This document shows, one piece after another, positions 1-8,227 of a stretch of DNA of 21,358 nt. A program made the position numbers and the translations under genes. This DNA is from Anaerolineaceae bacterium (GTDB taxonomy: Bacteria; Chloroflexota; Anaerolineae; Anaerolineales; Anaerolineaceae), in contig JACZIY010000736.1 of assembly GCA_014860845.1 (NCBI GenBank), positions 1 through 21,358 of the forward strand. Direction: 5' to 3'. Within the stretch, counting starts at the first letter, position 1. Each line of letters starts with the position of its first letter. The notes under the pieces were generated by a model. The model had not been told where the DNA came from and made no database searches. It saw only the letters and a list, made by a program, of their open reading frames with translations.

Positions 1-1113
1 ATAAGTATCCTGCTGAATTATGCTTTCAATCATTCCAATTCCCACAAAAAAATCATAAATCCATTTCTTTTCTGAAGAAGATAGAGCCAGTTCTTTGGCA
101 GCTTTTTCTGACAGTTTTTCTAAATTTTCAAGTTCTGGATCTTGATTATTTTGTTCAATTTGAGATGGTAATTTGTTTTGAATGATTACATAAAACAATA
201 TGCAAAAAATTATTAATGATTTCAGGCTTCTATCTTGATGAATATTGGATCGAAAATAGACAGCTAATGGATTGCGAAATCGGCCCAGACTCAACACCAA
301 TTCTCCCTGTCGAAAATCCATCGCTCCTTCTGCGCAATATTCCCCGATAATCAGTCGATCGAATTGGGAGAATTTTTGAATACTGGCAATGGAATGCTCC
401 AATAATAAGGTTGATTCTTTTTTTGCCTCTCTATTGAATCCGGGAATAGAATATTTTATAAGATCAAGATGAGCAAGAATACGTATGGCTGTAAAGGAAT
501 TTGGGAGATCAAAGATTCGAAATAATTCATCTCTTTTGCGTTCTATAGAAACACCAGACAATTTTGATGCAGACGATTTTATGGCATTAACTGTTTCAGA
601 TAAAATTTTCCACTCAAATTGAACGGATAGACGTATAGCCCGCAAAATGCGAACTGGATCACTTTCCAAACTGTCTGGTTTACATAATCGCAATATTTTT
701 CTATTGAGATCCATCGCCCCATTTAAAGGGTCAATTATTTTTGTTCGATCTTGCAGGTCAATGGCGATTGCATTAACGGTAAAGTCTCGGAATGAAAGGT
801 CTTCCAGAATGTCATTCTCACGAGTGGCCACAATATCGATCCATCGTTTTTTTCCGGTTCGGGATTTATAGATTATTCTGGCAGTTTGATACCTCTGATT
901 AAGCATAAAAAAAGAAGCTTCCAAATAATCAGCCACCCTCTTTGCATAATCCCGCACGTTCCCACAAAAAGATAAATCGATATCATGAACAGGACGACTC
1001 GTAAGAATATCTCGTACCATTCCTCCTACCATATACACTTTGTTATCAGAACTTAAATTCATTAATAACGCAGAAAATATTGTTTCTGTTTCGGAATCAA
1101 ATTGAACGGTCAT
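1..1113 (-). CDS. cca: CCA-adding enzyme / poly(A) polymerase family nucleotidyltransferase, 3' end cut off by the window
   Basis: The 371 codons visible before the window edge contain no stop, so the C-terminus is missing. The class II nucleotidyltransferase signature is visible: a GG-MVRD motif at residues 30-35, the metal-binding pair D44 and D46 in HDIDL, RDFTVNAIA at 109-117, DPLNG at 128-132, and the neck motif DPVRILRAIR at 152-161. Such enzymes add or repair the CCA end of tRNAs in the cytoplasm; close relatives polyadenylate RNA, and the two activities cannot be separated from this sequence. The start ATG overlaps the stop of the preceding hpt gene by one base (TAATG), which implies translational coupling. 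The gene is the last visible member of the tdk-hpt-cca unit. The family call is secure; the exact substrate is less so. Confidence 0.88.
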   Translation of the reverse strand, partial: MTVQFDSETETIFSALLMNLSSDNKVYMVGGMVRDILTSRPVHDIDLSFCGNVRDYAKRVADYLEASFFMLNQRYQTARIIYKSRTGKKRWIDIVATRENDILEDLSFRDFTVNAIAIDLQDRTKIIDPLNGAMDLNRKILRLCKPDSLESDPVRILRAIRLSVQFEWKILSETVNAIKSSASKLSGVSIERKRDELFRIFDLPNSFTAIRILAHLDLIKYSIPGFNREAKKESTLLLEHSIASIQKFSQFDRLIIGEYCAEGAMDFRQGELVLSLGRFRNPLAVYFRSNIHQDRSLKSLIIFCILFYVIIQNKLPSQIEQNNQDPELENLEKLSEKAAKELALSSSEKKWIYDFFVGIGMIESIIQQDTY

Positions 1114-1688
1114 TATTCGTTTTGTTTTGACTTTATAAGTTTATACTTCTCTTCATTAACAACACCTACAAATGGCAGGTTTCTATACAGATCATCCAAA
1201 TCCAATCCGTAACCAAAAACAAATTTATTTGCAATCGGGAATCCCACATATTTAACAAAAACTTCTTTTTCTCTTCTTTCAAATTTATCTAATAATGTAC
1301 AGACCTGCAAACTCCTGGGTTTTCGGGATGAAAGCAATTCCAACACCGAGGTTAAAGTATGTCCACTATCGATGATATCTTCGACAAGAATCACATCCCG
1401 TCCATGTATATCTGTATTGAGGTCATGAGAAATTCGAACCTGCCCACTTGATTCGCGTGAACCAGTCCCATAAGACTCAACAGCCATAAATTCGATGGCA
1501 TGTGGTAATCTTATCGCTCTCATCAAGTCGGTCAGAAACATCACGCCTCCTCTTAAAATGCATATGAGGACCAGACTGGATGAATTTGCATAATCTTTTG
1601 ATATCTGTTCCCCCAATTCTTTAACTCGACTTTTCAAGCTTTCTTCAGAAATCAAAATTTCAGATAAAAATTCCTGGTAACTTTCCAT
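1113..1688 (-). CDS. hpt: Hypoxanthine phosphoribosyltransferase
   Basis: A 191-residue type I phosphoribosyltransferase, a normal length for bacterial Hpt. The PRPP-binding motif VILVEDIIDSGHT is at residues 99-111. An upstream ILRGG loop lies at 44-48, the flexible-loop segment with SYGTGSRESSG at 72-82, and the purine-binding region with K135 (LLDK) and FVFGYGLDLDDLYRN at 156-170. It transfers phosphoribose from PRPP to hypoxanthine, and often guanine, in cytosolic purine salvage. It sits 10 bases downstream of tdk and overlaps the next gene by one base, so the three are probably one transcript dealing with nucleotides and RNA ends. Other PRTs such as xanthine or adenine PRT fit less well. 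Confidence 0.93.
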   Translation of the reverse strand: MESYQEFLSEILISEESLKSRVKELGEQISKDYANSSSLVLICILRGGVMFLTDLMRAIRLPHAIEFMAVESYGTGSRESSGQVRISHDLNTDIHGRDVILVEDIIDSGHTLTSVLELLSSRKPRSLQVCTLLDKFERREKEVFVKYVGFPIANKFVFGYGLDLDDLYRNLPFVGVVNEEKYKLIKSKQNE

Positions 1689-1698
1689 TTAAACCTCA

Positions 1699-2271
1699 TT
1701 ATTTCCTGGGGACTTTATGGTGAGACCGACAACGTGCTTCATACATTTCTGATGCACCCACAATTATAATTGGGTCATCGTAAAAAGCAGGTTTTCCATT
1801 CACCAGTCTTTGAGTTCGTGAAGCTTGTTCCCCACACACCATACAGATAGCTTGCAATTTATCGACATGTTCAGCGATAGCCATTAATGTCGGCACAACA
1901 CCGAAAGGCTCTCCCCGAAAATCTGTATCCAAACCTGCACAAATGACTCTTTTTTCATCATTAACCAATTTTTGAATAATATCGAGGATATCCGCATCAA
2001 AAAATTGAACCTCATCAATCCCTACTACAGTAGTATCTTGATTGAGTTTCTCAAGAATTTGCGATGATTTTTCAATTGGAAGAGCTTCGTAAGCCGCACC
2101 ACTATGGGATGCAACTTTTGCTACCTGATAACGTGTATCAATAATTGGTTTGAATACCTGGACTTTCTGACGGGCTATTTCTGCCCTTCTCAATCTGCGA
2201 ATTAATTCCTCTGTCTTTCCACAGAACATTGATCCACAAATTACTTCCAGAGTTCCGTTTTGATGCTTCAT
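1699..2271 (-). CDS. tdk: Thymidine kinase, type II
   Basis: A 190-residue protein with the full layout of a bacterial type II thymidine kinase. The P-loop GSMFCGKT is at residues 13-20, and the DEVQFF Walker B-like motif at 86-91. [10 protein letters not shown] at 115-124 belongs to the substrate lasso region. The structural zinc site is C143-x2-C146 plus C181 and H184 or H185 near the end. It phosphorylates thymidine to dTMP in the salvage pathway, in the cytosol. The start ATG follows a GAGG ribosome-binding site. The gene lies just after the terminator of the ribosomal protein unit and heads the tdk-hpt-cca group. Confidence 0.96.
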   Translation of the reverse strand: MKHQNGTLEVICGSMFCGKTEELIRRLRRAEIARQKVQVFKPIIDTRYQVAKVASHSGAAYEALPIEKSSQILEKLNQDTTVVGIDEVQFFDADILDIIQKLVNDEKRVICAGLDTDFRGEPFGVVPTLMAIAEHVDKLQAICMVCGEQASRTQRLVNGKPAFYDDPIIIVGASEMYEARCRSHHKVPRK

Positions 2272-2315
2272 TAATACCTCACTTATAATAATGTCATATA
2301 CATATTTTATCCAAG

Positions 2316-2347
2316 AAATAAAAAAGCAGCCTTTACAGGGCTGCTTT
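2316..2347 (-). terminator. Rho-independent terminator after rpmE
   Basis: A 9-bp perfect stem (2323-2331 with 2339-2347, AAAGCAGCC on the minus strand) closes a 7-base loop. On the minus strand it is followed by a T-rich tract (TTTTTTATTT, partly shared with the stem foot). It lies 20 bases after the rpmE stop and ends the rplU-rpmA-rpmE unit before tdk. Confidence 0.85.
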
Positions 2348-2366
2348 AAGTAAACTTATTTTCTGA

Positions 2367-2831
2367 TTACTTGGTAGTTTCAGGTACTTCGTAACCAAGT
2401 GCTCGTAATCGTTTCTTCAGATCTATTAAAGATTTTCGACCAAAACCATCGACAGCTAATAAAGCTTCGTCACCTTTTTGAAGTAATTCAAAAATCTGAC
2501 CAACGTTTGTTAACTCGGCTTTAAGTAAAGCATCGGTTGCGCGATTCCCTAATTCCAATTCGGAAACAGGGCGATCCAAAGAAGTTTTGGATTCTTCACG
2601 TTCCTTTTTGGTTTCGATGTACTCTTGTCGAGCTTGTAATCGTTTGTAGAAGCGATCAACCTGACCTTCAATGTCAATAATTCGTTGTTGCTGACCAGTG
2701 AAGAATGGATGACATGCTGAACAAACTTCTGTCTTAATCTCTTTACGAGTTGAGCCAGTTTTCCATGTGTTTCCACAAGCGCAGGTTACTACTGCATCCG
2801 GATAATATTTCGGATGAATTTCTTTTTTCAT
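2367..2831 (-). CDS. rpmE: Ribosomal protein bL31 with a C-terminal domain resembling the RNA polymerase alpha CTD
   Basis: Residues 1-66 are a typical zinc-type bL31: MKKEIHP start, zinc ligands C17, C19, C37 and C40, then HPFFTG and a VDRFYKR segment. Ordinary bL31 ends near residue 65-90, but this protein is 154 residues. A charged linker (67-85) leads to residues 86-150. By eye these match the alpha CTD helix-hairpin-helix fold: [13 protein letters not shown] at 86-98, [14 protein letters not shown] at 129-142, and LGYEVP at the end. Compared with E. coli alpha, positions equal to R265, G296, K298 and S299 are kept (R97, G131, K133, S134), while N268 is D100. The bL31 half binds the ribosome central protuberance region. 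The role of the extension is unknown; it could bind nucleic acid or a protein. It follows rpmA by 66 bases and has a GGAAGG ribosome-binding site. Confidence 0.9.
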   Translation of the reverse strand: MKKEIHPKYYPDAVVTCACGNTWKTGSTRKEIKTEVCSACHPFFTGQQQRIIDIEGQVDRFYKRLQARQEYIETKKEREESKTSLDRPVSELELGNRATDALLKAELTNVGQIFELLQKGDEALLAVDGFGRKSLIDLKKRLRALGYEVPETTK

Positions 2832-2897
2832 TGTCTTAGACCTTCCTAATAAATGCCACTTCCGTTTGTTCTTGTGCGAAAAAACGGGTAACAGAAT

Positions 2898-3164
2898 TTA
2901 AAGCTGAGCTTCAGCGGGTAGAACATTTACACGCTTGCGGCCATCCGGTAGAGACTCAAAAACAACGACACCATCAATTGTTGCAAATAATGTATCATCA
3001 CTACCACGACCAACATTTTGTCCGGGTTTAATGCGTGTTCCACGCTGCCGTACAAGGATGTTTCCAGAAATTACTTTCTGACCAGCATATCTTTTAACGC
3101 CAAGTCGTTGTGCATTGCTATCACGACCATTGCGACTTGATCCGCCACCTTTTTTATGTGCCAT
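2898..3164 (-). CDS. rpmA: 50S ribosomal protein bL27
   Basis: An 88-residue basic protein with the bL27 hallmark: [20 protein letters not shown] at the N-terminus, then [20 protein letters not shown] and [20 protein letters not shown]. In the ribosome the N-terminal tail reaches the peptidyl transferase centre. The tail begins directly with AHKKGGG, so there is no cleavable Firmicutes-type N-terminal extension. The gene starts 5 bases after the rplU stop, the usual rplU-rpmA pair. The usual downstream neighbour obg is absent; rpmE follows instead. Confidence 0.98.
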   Translation of the reverse strand: MAHKKGGGSSRNGRDSNAQRLGVKRYAGQKVISGNILVRQRGTRIKPGQNVGRGSDDTLFATIDGVVVFESLPDGRKRVNVLPAEAQL

Positions 3165-3169
3165 AATAC

Positions 3170-3487
3170 CTACTCCAACTCAATCGAATTAACCATCAAA
3201 CGGGTGTATTGTTGGCGATGGCCGGTCTTTACCCGAATGCGTTTCTTGGGTCGATACTTAAAGACAACAATCTTTGGACCCTTGATATGGGAAACAACTG
3301 TTGTTTTCACTTTTGCTCCATTCAATTCTGGAGCGCCGACCTTTACCTCATCACCATCAACAAACAGTAATACCTGATCCAAATCAACCTGTTCGCCAAC
3401 TTCTACGGGCAAGAGATCCACTTCTAATGCGGTCCCTTCGACGGCCTTGTATTGTTTGCCGCCACTTTCGACAATTGCGTACTTCAT
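3170..3487 (-). CDS. rplU: 50S ribosomal protein bL21
   Basis: A 105-residue protein with the standard bL21 pattern: [18 protein letters not shown] at the start, a central beta-barrel segment with [15 protein letters not shown], and the basic end containing [20 protein letters not shown]. It binds 23S rRNA in the large subunit. It is the first gene of the rplU-rpmA-rpmE unit. A GGAGAGAG ribosome-binding site precedes the ATG. The 5' leader of about 108 bases carries a consensus promoter and competing hairpins (described separately), so autoregulation by a ribosomal protein is plausible but unproven. Confidence 0.98.
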   Translation of the reverse strand: MKYAIVESGGKQYKAVEGTALEVDLLPVEVGEQVDLDQVLLFVDGDEVKVGAPELNGAKVKTTVVSHIKGPKIVVFKYRPKKRIRVKTGHRQQYTRLMVNSIELE

Positions 3488-3549
3488 TTATCTCTCTCCA
3501 TCTTCACTTCACCATGGATCCCGCGAACTTATGACGCCGAAATATGGGG

Positions 3550-3590
3550 AAGCTGGATTTACATTTATTTACCCCAGCTTTGGCTGGGGT
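3550..3590 (-). promoter_or_regulatory. Structured rplU leader with two mutually exclusive hairpins
   Basis: On the minus strand ACCCCAGC (3590-3583) pairs perfectly with GCTGGGGT (3578-3571) across a 4-base loop. The segment AAGCTGG (3580-3574), which overlaps the second arm, can instead pair with CCAGCTT (3556-3550) across a 17-base loop. The two helices share bases and cannot coexist. No T-tract follows the first hairpin, so it is not an ordinary terminator. It begins only a few bases after the predicted transcription start. A ribosomal-protein leader or a 5' mRNA-stability element are the likeliest roles; both are inference. Confidence 0.5.
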
Positions 3591-3601
3591 TAGCGTGAGA
3601 T

Positions 3602-3630
3602 ATTATACAGGCTTCATCAAAAGCTGTCAA
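3602..3630 (-). promoter_or_regulatory. Consensus sigma-70 promoter for rplU-rpmA-rpmE
   Basis: The minus strand carries TTGACA (3630-3625), a spacer of exactly 17 bases and TATAAT (3607-3602), a perfect match to the housekeeping consensus. Transcription should begin near 3595, giving a leader of about 108 bases before the rplU ATG. Confidence 0.9.
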
Positions 3631-3666
3631 CGTCTAATTTTCTACATCTAAATAATCTCATGTGTG

Positions 3667-5571
3667 CTATTTCCGAATCTGGCGTAATTTTCGATAATCA
3701 CCATCACGAATCGTGGTTCCTTTTGCATCGAGATGTTCTAACAATGCTAAAGCATATTTTCTGGATGTTTGAAACTTATCTCTGAATTCAGCTACAGTCA
3801 AGGAGCCTGAACGTTCGATTTTATCGATAACCCATTTTTCCATTTCAAGGTAAGTTTTTTTCAAGAAAGCCACATCATTTCCGACAGAGATGAGAAAATT
3901 TTCAGCATGTAAATAATTGATGATTTCCTCACCATATAACTCGTTGATTTCTTTTACGCTCGGTGTAGAATACGGAGAATCCGAAAATGTTGTAATAATC
4001 GCAAGTTTAGCCTTATCCTGGGAAGGGGTAAGGTTTGGGACAAAATCATTCAAACGGATAAAATTTCCATGGAACTGGACAAAATTAAGCTCCTGAAATA
4101 AATTAAGAACAGCAATGAATACCGATTGCTCCAATTTCAACCTACTTTTTAACTCTTCTTTTGGTATACCCGTTCGTAAATTGAATTGGTTATGATAATT
4201 CTCCAACAGTAAAGAGGTCTTATTTTTTTTGTCATTAAACCAGATTGACGAACATATGGTTATATTCGGTTTATTAAATACATCCCCTTTTTCTAATTGA
4301 AAAATCTGTTTATCCTCAATGAGATTTTTCCAGAAATCTTTAATCACGGATTGCTCTAATTTCGCTTTTTTTGATACAGCATCAAAAGTACCGACCCCTA
4401 CATCCTGAATTGCCTGAAGGAAAATTTCATCTGGGGTACCTTGCATATATGCTTCCAGTTGTTTGATGACGTCCTGTGAATACCTCTTGTGTCTTCGAGA
4501 AGGATTTGGATTAACAATCATTCCCCCACCAATGGTTTCACCGGGTGAAGGTACACGGATTATAAATCGATCCCCACGAATACCAACAATAGGTAGTACC
4601 GGTTCAACTTGCACCCAGCCATTTTCTCCGGGTTTGATTTCATCTTTTCCTAAAACGCGTATTCTGGATAATACTTCTGAAGCTCCAATAAATAACTTTA
4701 CAGTCTGATTATGTTTTACTGAAAAACTGGAAGAAGATAATATTCTTAAATCCGCATCAAATCGTTGGGTGGGTTGATATTTGTTCACACTTGCCAGAAC
4801 CTGACCACGTTGGATTTCATCCACATTGATGCCTGAGAGGTTTACCGCAGTTCTACTTCCCGGGGAAGCAATCTGCTCATTCTTCTTGTGTGTTTGTAAT
4901 CCTCGGATCCGAACTTTATTTCCACCCGGTAACAATTCTATTTCCTGACCAACCTGTAAACTCCCATCTAAAAGTGTACCTGTCACGATTGTTCCAAAAC
5001 CCGTGATCGAAAACACCCTGTCGATTGGCAACCGTGCTCTCCCAAAGTCAGGTTTAGGTTCAACTGTTGCTAATAATTCTTCTAAAGTATTAATTAATTG
5101 ATCAATACCGGCTTTTGTATGAGATGAAACTCGTACTACCCTCGCATGTTCAAGAACAGTGTTTTTTGTAGCATCGCGAATATCCATCTCAACCAGGTCA
5201 AGCCAATCAGGATCATTAACCAAATCGATTTTCGTCAGTACAATTATTCCATTTTTTACCTGCAATAAATCCAAAATTGCCAGGTGTTCTTTTGTCTGTG
5301 GCATCACTCCTTCATCCGCAGCAATGATGAATAGAGCAGCATCAATTCCTCCAACACCGGACAACATGTTTTCTATAAAATCTCTATGGCCTGGAACGTC
5401 AACAATTCCTAATTCTTCTCCATTGGGTAATTTCAGCCAGGCAAATCCCAGATCTATCGTCATTTGCCTTAATTTTTCTTCTTTAAGTCGATCTGGGTGG
5501 ATACCTGTAAGTGCTTTAATTAAAGTCGATTTTCCATGGTCGACATGGCCTGCAGTGCCAATGACATACAT
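3667..5571 (-). CDS. selB: Selenocysteine-specific elongation factor SelB
   Basis: A 634-residue translational GTPase, close to the usual 610-640 for SelB. GTPase motifs: GHVDHGKST at residues 8-16, DVPGH at 58-62 and TKID at 113-116. The RLKEEKLRQMTIDLGFAW segment at 28-45 is the SelB version of the switch I region and separates it from EF-Tu. Beta-barrel domains follow (for example DRVFSITGFGTIVTGTLLDG), then about 250 residues expected to form the winged-helix repeats that read the SECIS RNA. It carries Sec-tRNA to the ribosome at in-frame UGA codons. It starts 3 bases after the coiled-coil gene, so the two are co-transcribed. The other selenocysteine genes (selA, selC, selD) are not in this window. 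Its presence implies that the organism makes selenoproteins. Confidence 0.95.
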   Translation of the reverse strand: MYVIGTAGHVDHGKSTLIKALTGIHPDRLKEEKLRQMTIDLGFAWLKLPNGEELGIVDVPGHRDFIENMLSGVGGIDAALFIIAADEGVMPQTKEHLAILDLLQVKNGIIVLTKIDLVNDPDWLDLVEMDIRDATKNTVLEHARVVRVSSHTKAGIDQLINTLEELLATVEPKPDFGRARLPIDRVFSITGFGTIVTGTLLDGSLQVGQEIELLPGGNKVRIRGLQTHKKNEQIASPGSRTAVNLSGINVDEIQRGQVLASVNKYQPTQRFDADLRILSSSSFSVKHNQTVKLFIGASEVLSRIRVLGKDEIKPGENGWVQVEPVLPIVGIRGDRFIIRVPSPGETIGGGMIVNPNPSRRHKRYSQDVIKQLEAYMQGTPDEIFLQAIQDVGVGTFDAVSKKAKLEQSVIKDFWKNLIEDKQIFQLEKGDVFNKPNITICSSIWFNDKKNKTSLLLENYHNQFNLRTGIPKEELKSRLKLEQSVFIAVLNLFQELNFVQFHGNFIRLNDFVPNLTPSQDKAKLAIITTFSDSPYSTPSVKEINELYGEEIINYLHAENFLISVGNDVAFLKKTYLEMEKWVIDKIERSGSLTVAEFRDKFQTSRKYALALLEHLDAKGTTIRDGDYRKLRQIRK

Positions 5572-5574
5572 TAT

Positions 5575-6756
5575 TTAAGATCTCTTTGTATCAAAATTAT
5601 CAGTAAAATCTTCATTTATCTCTTTGATAAATTTAAATAACGATTGTAAAGATCTCTCATTAGATTGAACAATTTGAGTGGTCAAATCATTTATCTCTTG
5701 AGAAATTTCCTCTAACTGCAATAACCTGTTTTCAAATTTTTCAAAAATACGAGTCGACTCTTGATATTGTTCTTCTTGGGATATCATGTAATTTGACCAA
5801 CGTTTTTGATCATCTGCCTTAAATGATATCCAATCCTGACGCATCCGATCTTCTACCAGACGTTGCATTTCGGTAATTTCATTAATTCGTCGCTCAAATT
5901 TTTGCGTTATCTCCTCAAAAGCTGTTTGCGAATGTCGTATTGCTCTCTGTGTTGCATCTAAAGTCTGCAATTGCTCATCAAGGTTGATTGCTTGTCCACT
6001 GATTACAACAAATTGAGACTGCCATTCTTTCCAGACCCGATCTCGCTCTACCTGTAACATATTATTTTTTTCGATAAAAGCTACCTGGGATTGTTTTCGT
6101 TCAGTTTCAGAATTTAATATTTCATTTTGACGCATTTCTATTTTCCGTAAATTTTCAGTCGCTAAATCTATTTTCCCTCTTTGCTCTTCAATCCTTTTGC
6201 GGGTTGAAGAAATTTCACCCTGTAAATCAAGTATCCTTTTCGAATCCTGGCGGACATTTTCCTCTAGAATCTTATGGGCGCGGCGATATTCCTCATCAGA
6301 TCGCTTAATCTCCAAAATCTTTTTATCAAATTCACCGATCAACTTGATTAATCTGTGTTCTTCTTCTTCACGTGCTTTAATGTCTTTTTTCATTTCTGGC
6401 AAAACTTCTAAAGATTTGCGAATACCAGCGACTGAAGCATTCAATGATTCCTGATCCGCTAACCTGATTTTTTCTATCTCTCTGTCTTTTTCAGTTCTTT
6501 GTTTTTCAATGCTTTCAACCGCTCTGATATATTCAACCCTAATTTGGGAAATTGCAGCATCAACTGTTTCAAACCTGGATGAGATTGTTTTTAATCGATT
6601 TAACTCGTTTGAAATTTCACGGATATCTTGAAGGAGCGACGTATTGTTTCCTTCAACTTTTCGTAATCGATCATCTAAAGACGCAATGATTAACTTATCT
6701 TTTCTGCGTTCTTCATCTAACCATTCTACACGTTTGAGTAATTGTTCAAAATCCAT
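5575..6756 (-). CDS. Long coiled-coil protein of unknown function
   Basis: A 393-residue, highly charged protein rich in Glu, Lys, Arg, Gln and Leu in heptad-like spacing over nearly its whole length; examples are LLKRVEWLDEERRKDKL near the start and FENRLLQLEEISQEI near the end. There is no signal peptide, membrane segment or nucleotide-binding motif, so it is not a full SMC or MukB protein even though searches may return SMC-like coiled coils. The ATG follows a GGAG site and an extended -10 promoter. It lies 3 bases upstream of selB, so it is the first gene of a two-gene unit. A structural or scaffold role is all the sequence supports. No family was recognised. Confidence 0.85.
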   Translation of the reverse strand: MDFEQLLKRVEWLDEERRKDKLIIASLDDRLRKVEGNNTSLLQDIREISNELNRLKTISSRFETVDAAISQIRVEYIRAVESIEKQRTEKDREIEKIRLADQESLNASVAGIRKSLEVLPEMKKDIKAREEEEHRLIKLIGEFDKKILEIKRSDEEYRRAHKILEENVRQDSKRILDLQGEISSTRKRIEEQRGKIDLATENLRKIEMRQNEILNSETERKQSQVAFIEKNNMLQVERDRVWKEWQSQFVVISGQAINLDEQLQTLDATQRAIRHSQTAFEEITQKFERRINEITEMQRLVEDRMRQDWISFKADDQKRWSNYMISQEEQYQESTRIFEKFENRLLQLEEISQEINDLTTQIVQSNERSLQSLFKFIKEINEDFTDNFDTKRS

Positions 6757-6797
6757 CTATTTGCTCCATAAGGATCTTCTAGCTTTGTATTGCAAAA

Positions 6798-6806
6798 ATT
6801 ATACCA
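6798..6806 (-). promoter_or_regulatory. Extended -10 promoter for the coiled-coil-selB unit
   Basis: The minus strand reads TGGTATAAT (6806-6798), a perfect extended -10 element. No good -35 hexamer lies at the expected distance (ACGTCA at 17 bases), which is typical of extended -10 promoters. The start site would be near 6791, about 35 bases before the ATG at 6756. Confidence 0.6.
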
Positions 6807-6829
6807 TTCAGAAAAACTGTTGACGTTTT

Positions 6830-8227
6830 TCATATTAAGTTAGCAAAGGCGGATAATATATCCAAAAATGGATTCAAGACTACACTCGGGAAAATTCCCA
6901 TGATGATTAATAAAACTATACCAATTGAAAAAAATATCTTTTGTAATATTGATTCGGATTCGATTTCGCCTTCATTATGACGAGCAGAGAAGATGATAGC
7001 CAAAAACCTGAATCCAGCAACAAATAATCCAAAAAGGCCAAGGGATACAAAAATTAATGGAGTAATTGTTAGCTGACTCAATCCAATTAATATGGGTAAT
7101 TTTGTTGGGAAGCCAGGTAATAATGGAAGACCGGATAAAGTGAACCATCCAACGAGAAATCCAAGAATGGCAAATGTAGATTTATAATACTCAATGTGAA
7201 ATGAATCAAAATCCATATTTAATTCTTTATTTTTCCATATCGAAATAGCTAATGTACAGATCGCAATTCCAATAATTCTTGGAATCAATATTAATATGTA
7301 GGATTGCCATCCAATAACCTGATTCAAACTTATTGCCAATAAAGAAAATCCTATTTCGACCATAACCCCATATCCAACTAATCTTGTTAATTCACGCTGA
7401 AATGCAGCAAAAAGCCCTCCTAAAACAATCATTACTATACCTAAAATCTGGCTTATTGTTAAAAATAGTGTCTCTTCTCTCAGCCAGCTAAAAGTATTAA
7501 AAAAATCCAGGAAAAATATGAATATGGTTGTAGGAATCATACTGAAAATGAATCCAGCAGAATATGGATGACCGTCCCTTGCCAATAATGGTACCCAGGT
7601 GTGAAATGGAAAAATAGCCAGCCACAAACCTAAGCCAATGGCTAACAAAACTCCTGCTTGATAATATGCAGCCTGACTATCCACACTGGATGGTGCGACT
7701 TCGAATCCCCAACCAGCGAATAAAATAAATGGAACCGCCAGTGTTTGAAATACCAGATATCTAATAATACCCTGCTTGACTGGTTGACCTCGCTGAAAAA
7801 ATATTGGGATACTGATGAGAACTGCGATTTCTATAATTAAGGCTGCATATAAAAAAGGTTGTACCGATAATGCAGCAACGAACAGAGTAATTATTACTAG
7901 TACATTAGGGACAAAGAAACTATTAGTCCCGGAAATTCTGGAGCCGAAAATCCAAAATGCGCACATTGAATACATAAGTGCAACGATCAAGCGTTCACTA
8001 TCCGTTATAACAAAATTTCTACCAAGTATTGTAAATGTAGATGAGATTTCCAATGATATGGGACCAAGAGGAAATACACTTTCTATTTTAAAAGTTAATG
8101 CCAATAAAGCTAAAAACGCACTGATTCCACCACCGATTAATAAAGTTAATAATCGATTTCCCCTTATAAAGAAAAGCAATAAAGAAAAAATCAATGGTAT
8201 GCCAATCCAGATTAATGGTGCGCTCAA
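6830..8227 (-). CDS. Complex I-like antiporter membrane subunit (NuoN/MrpD-like), divergent
   Basis: A 465-residue polytopic protein with roughly 13-14 hydrophobic segments. The motif LWLAIFPFHTWVP at 201-213 corresponds to the KxxxxPFHxW motif in transmembrane helix 7 of NuoN/NuoL/NuoM. LSGLPLLPGFPTK at 364-376 corresponds to the helix 12 motif GxxxxxGFxxK. By eye the helix 5 glutamate (E133) and helix 12 lysine (K376) are kept, but the helix 7 lysine is W202 and the helix 8 His/Lys position is not conserved. Canonical members conduct protons in complex I, Mrp antiporters or membrane-bound hydrogenases. No catalytic subunits are nearby. It overlaps the preceding 192-residue gene by 4 bases (ATGA). 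The superfamily call is good; the specific role is unknown. Confidence 0.8.
   Translation of the reverse strand: MSAPLIWIGIPLIFSLLLFFIRGNRLLTLLIGGGISAFLALLALTFKIESVFPLGPISLEISSTFTILGRNFVITDSERLIVALMYSMCAFWIFGSRISGTNSFFVPNVLVIITLFVAALSVQPFLYAALIIEIAVLISIPIFFQRGQPVKQGIIRYLVFQTLAVPFILFAGWGFEVAPSSVDSQAAYYQAGVLLAIGLGLWLAIFPFHTWVPLLARDGHPYSAGFIFSMIPTTIFIFFLDFFNTFSWLREETLFLTISQILGIVMIVLGGLFAAFQRELTRLVGYGVMVEIGFSLLAISLNQVIGWQSYILILIPRIIGIAICTLAISIWKNKELNMDFDSFHIEYYKSTFAILGFLVGWFTLSGLPLLPGFPTKLPILIGLSQLTITPLIFVSLGLFGLFVAGFRFLAIIFSARHNEGEIESESILQKIFFSIGIVLLIIMGIFPSVVLNPFLDILSAFANLI

Noticed and set aside
2285..2314. TTGGAT-18-TATTAT as a tdk promoter
   Set aside because: The start site would fall at or inside the ribosome-binding site, leaving almost no leader; AT-rich chance match is likely.
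2862..2887. Inverted repeat CCGTTT/AAACGG between rpmA and rpmE as a terminator
   Set aside because: Only 6 bp with a 14-base loop and no T-tract after it; the real terminator follows rpmE.
3571..3590. The 8-bp hairpin upstream of rplU as a terminator of an upstream gene
   Set aside because: No T-tract follows on either strand and it lies downstream of the rplU promoter, so a leader element fits better.
5159..5578. 139-residue plus-strand open frame opposite selB
   Set aside because: It lies wholly over the conserved GTPase domain of selB, has no recognisable motif and no ribosome-binding context; it is a shadow frame.
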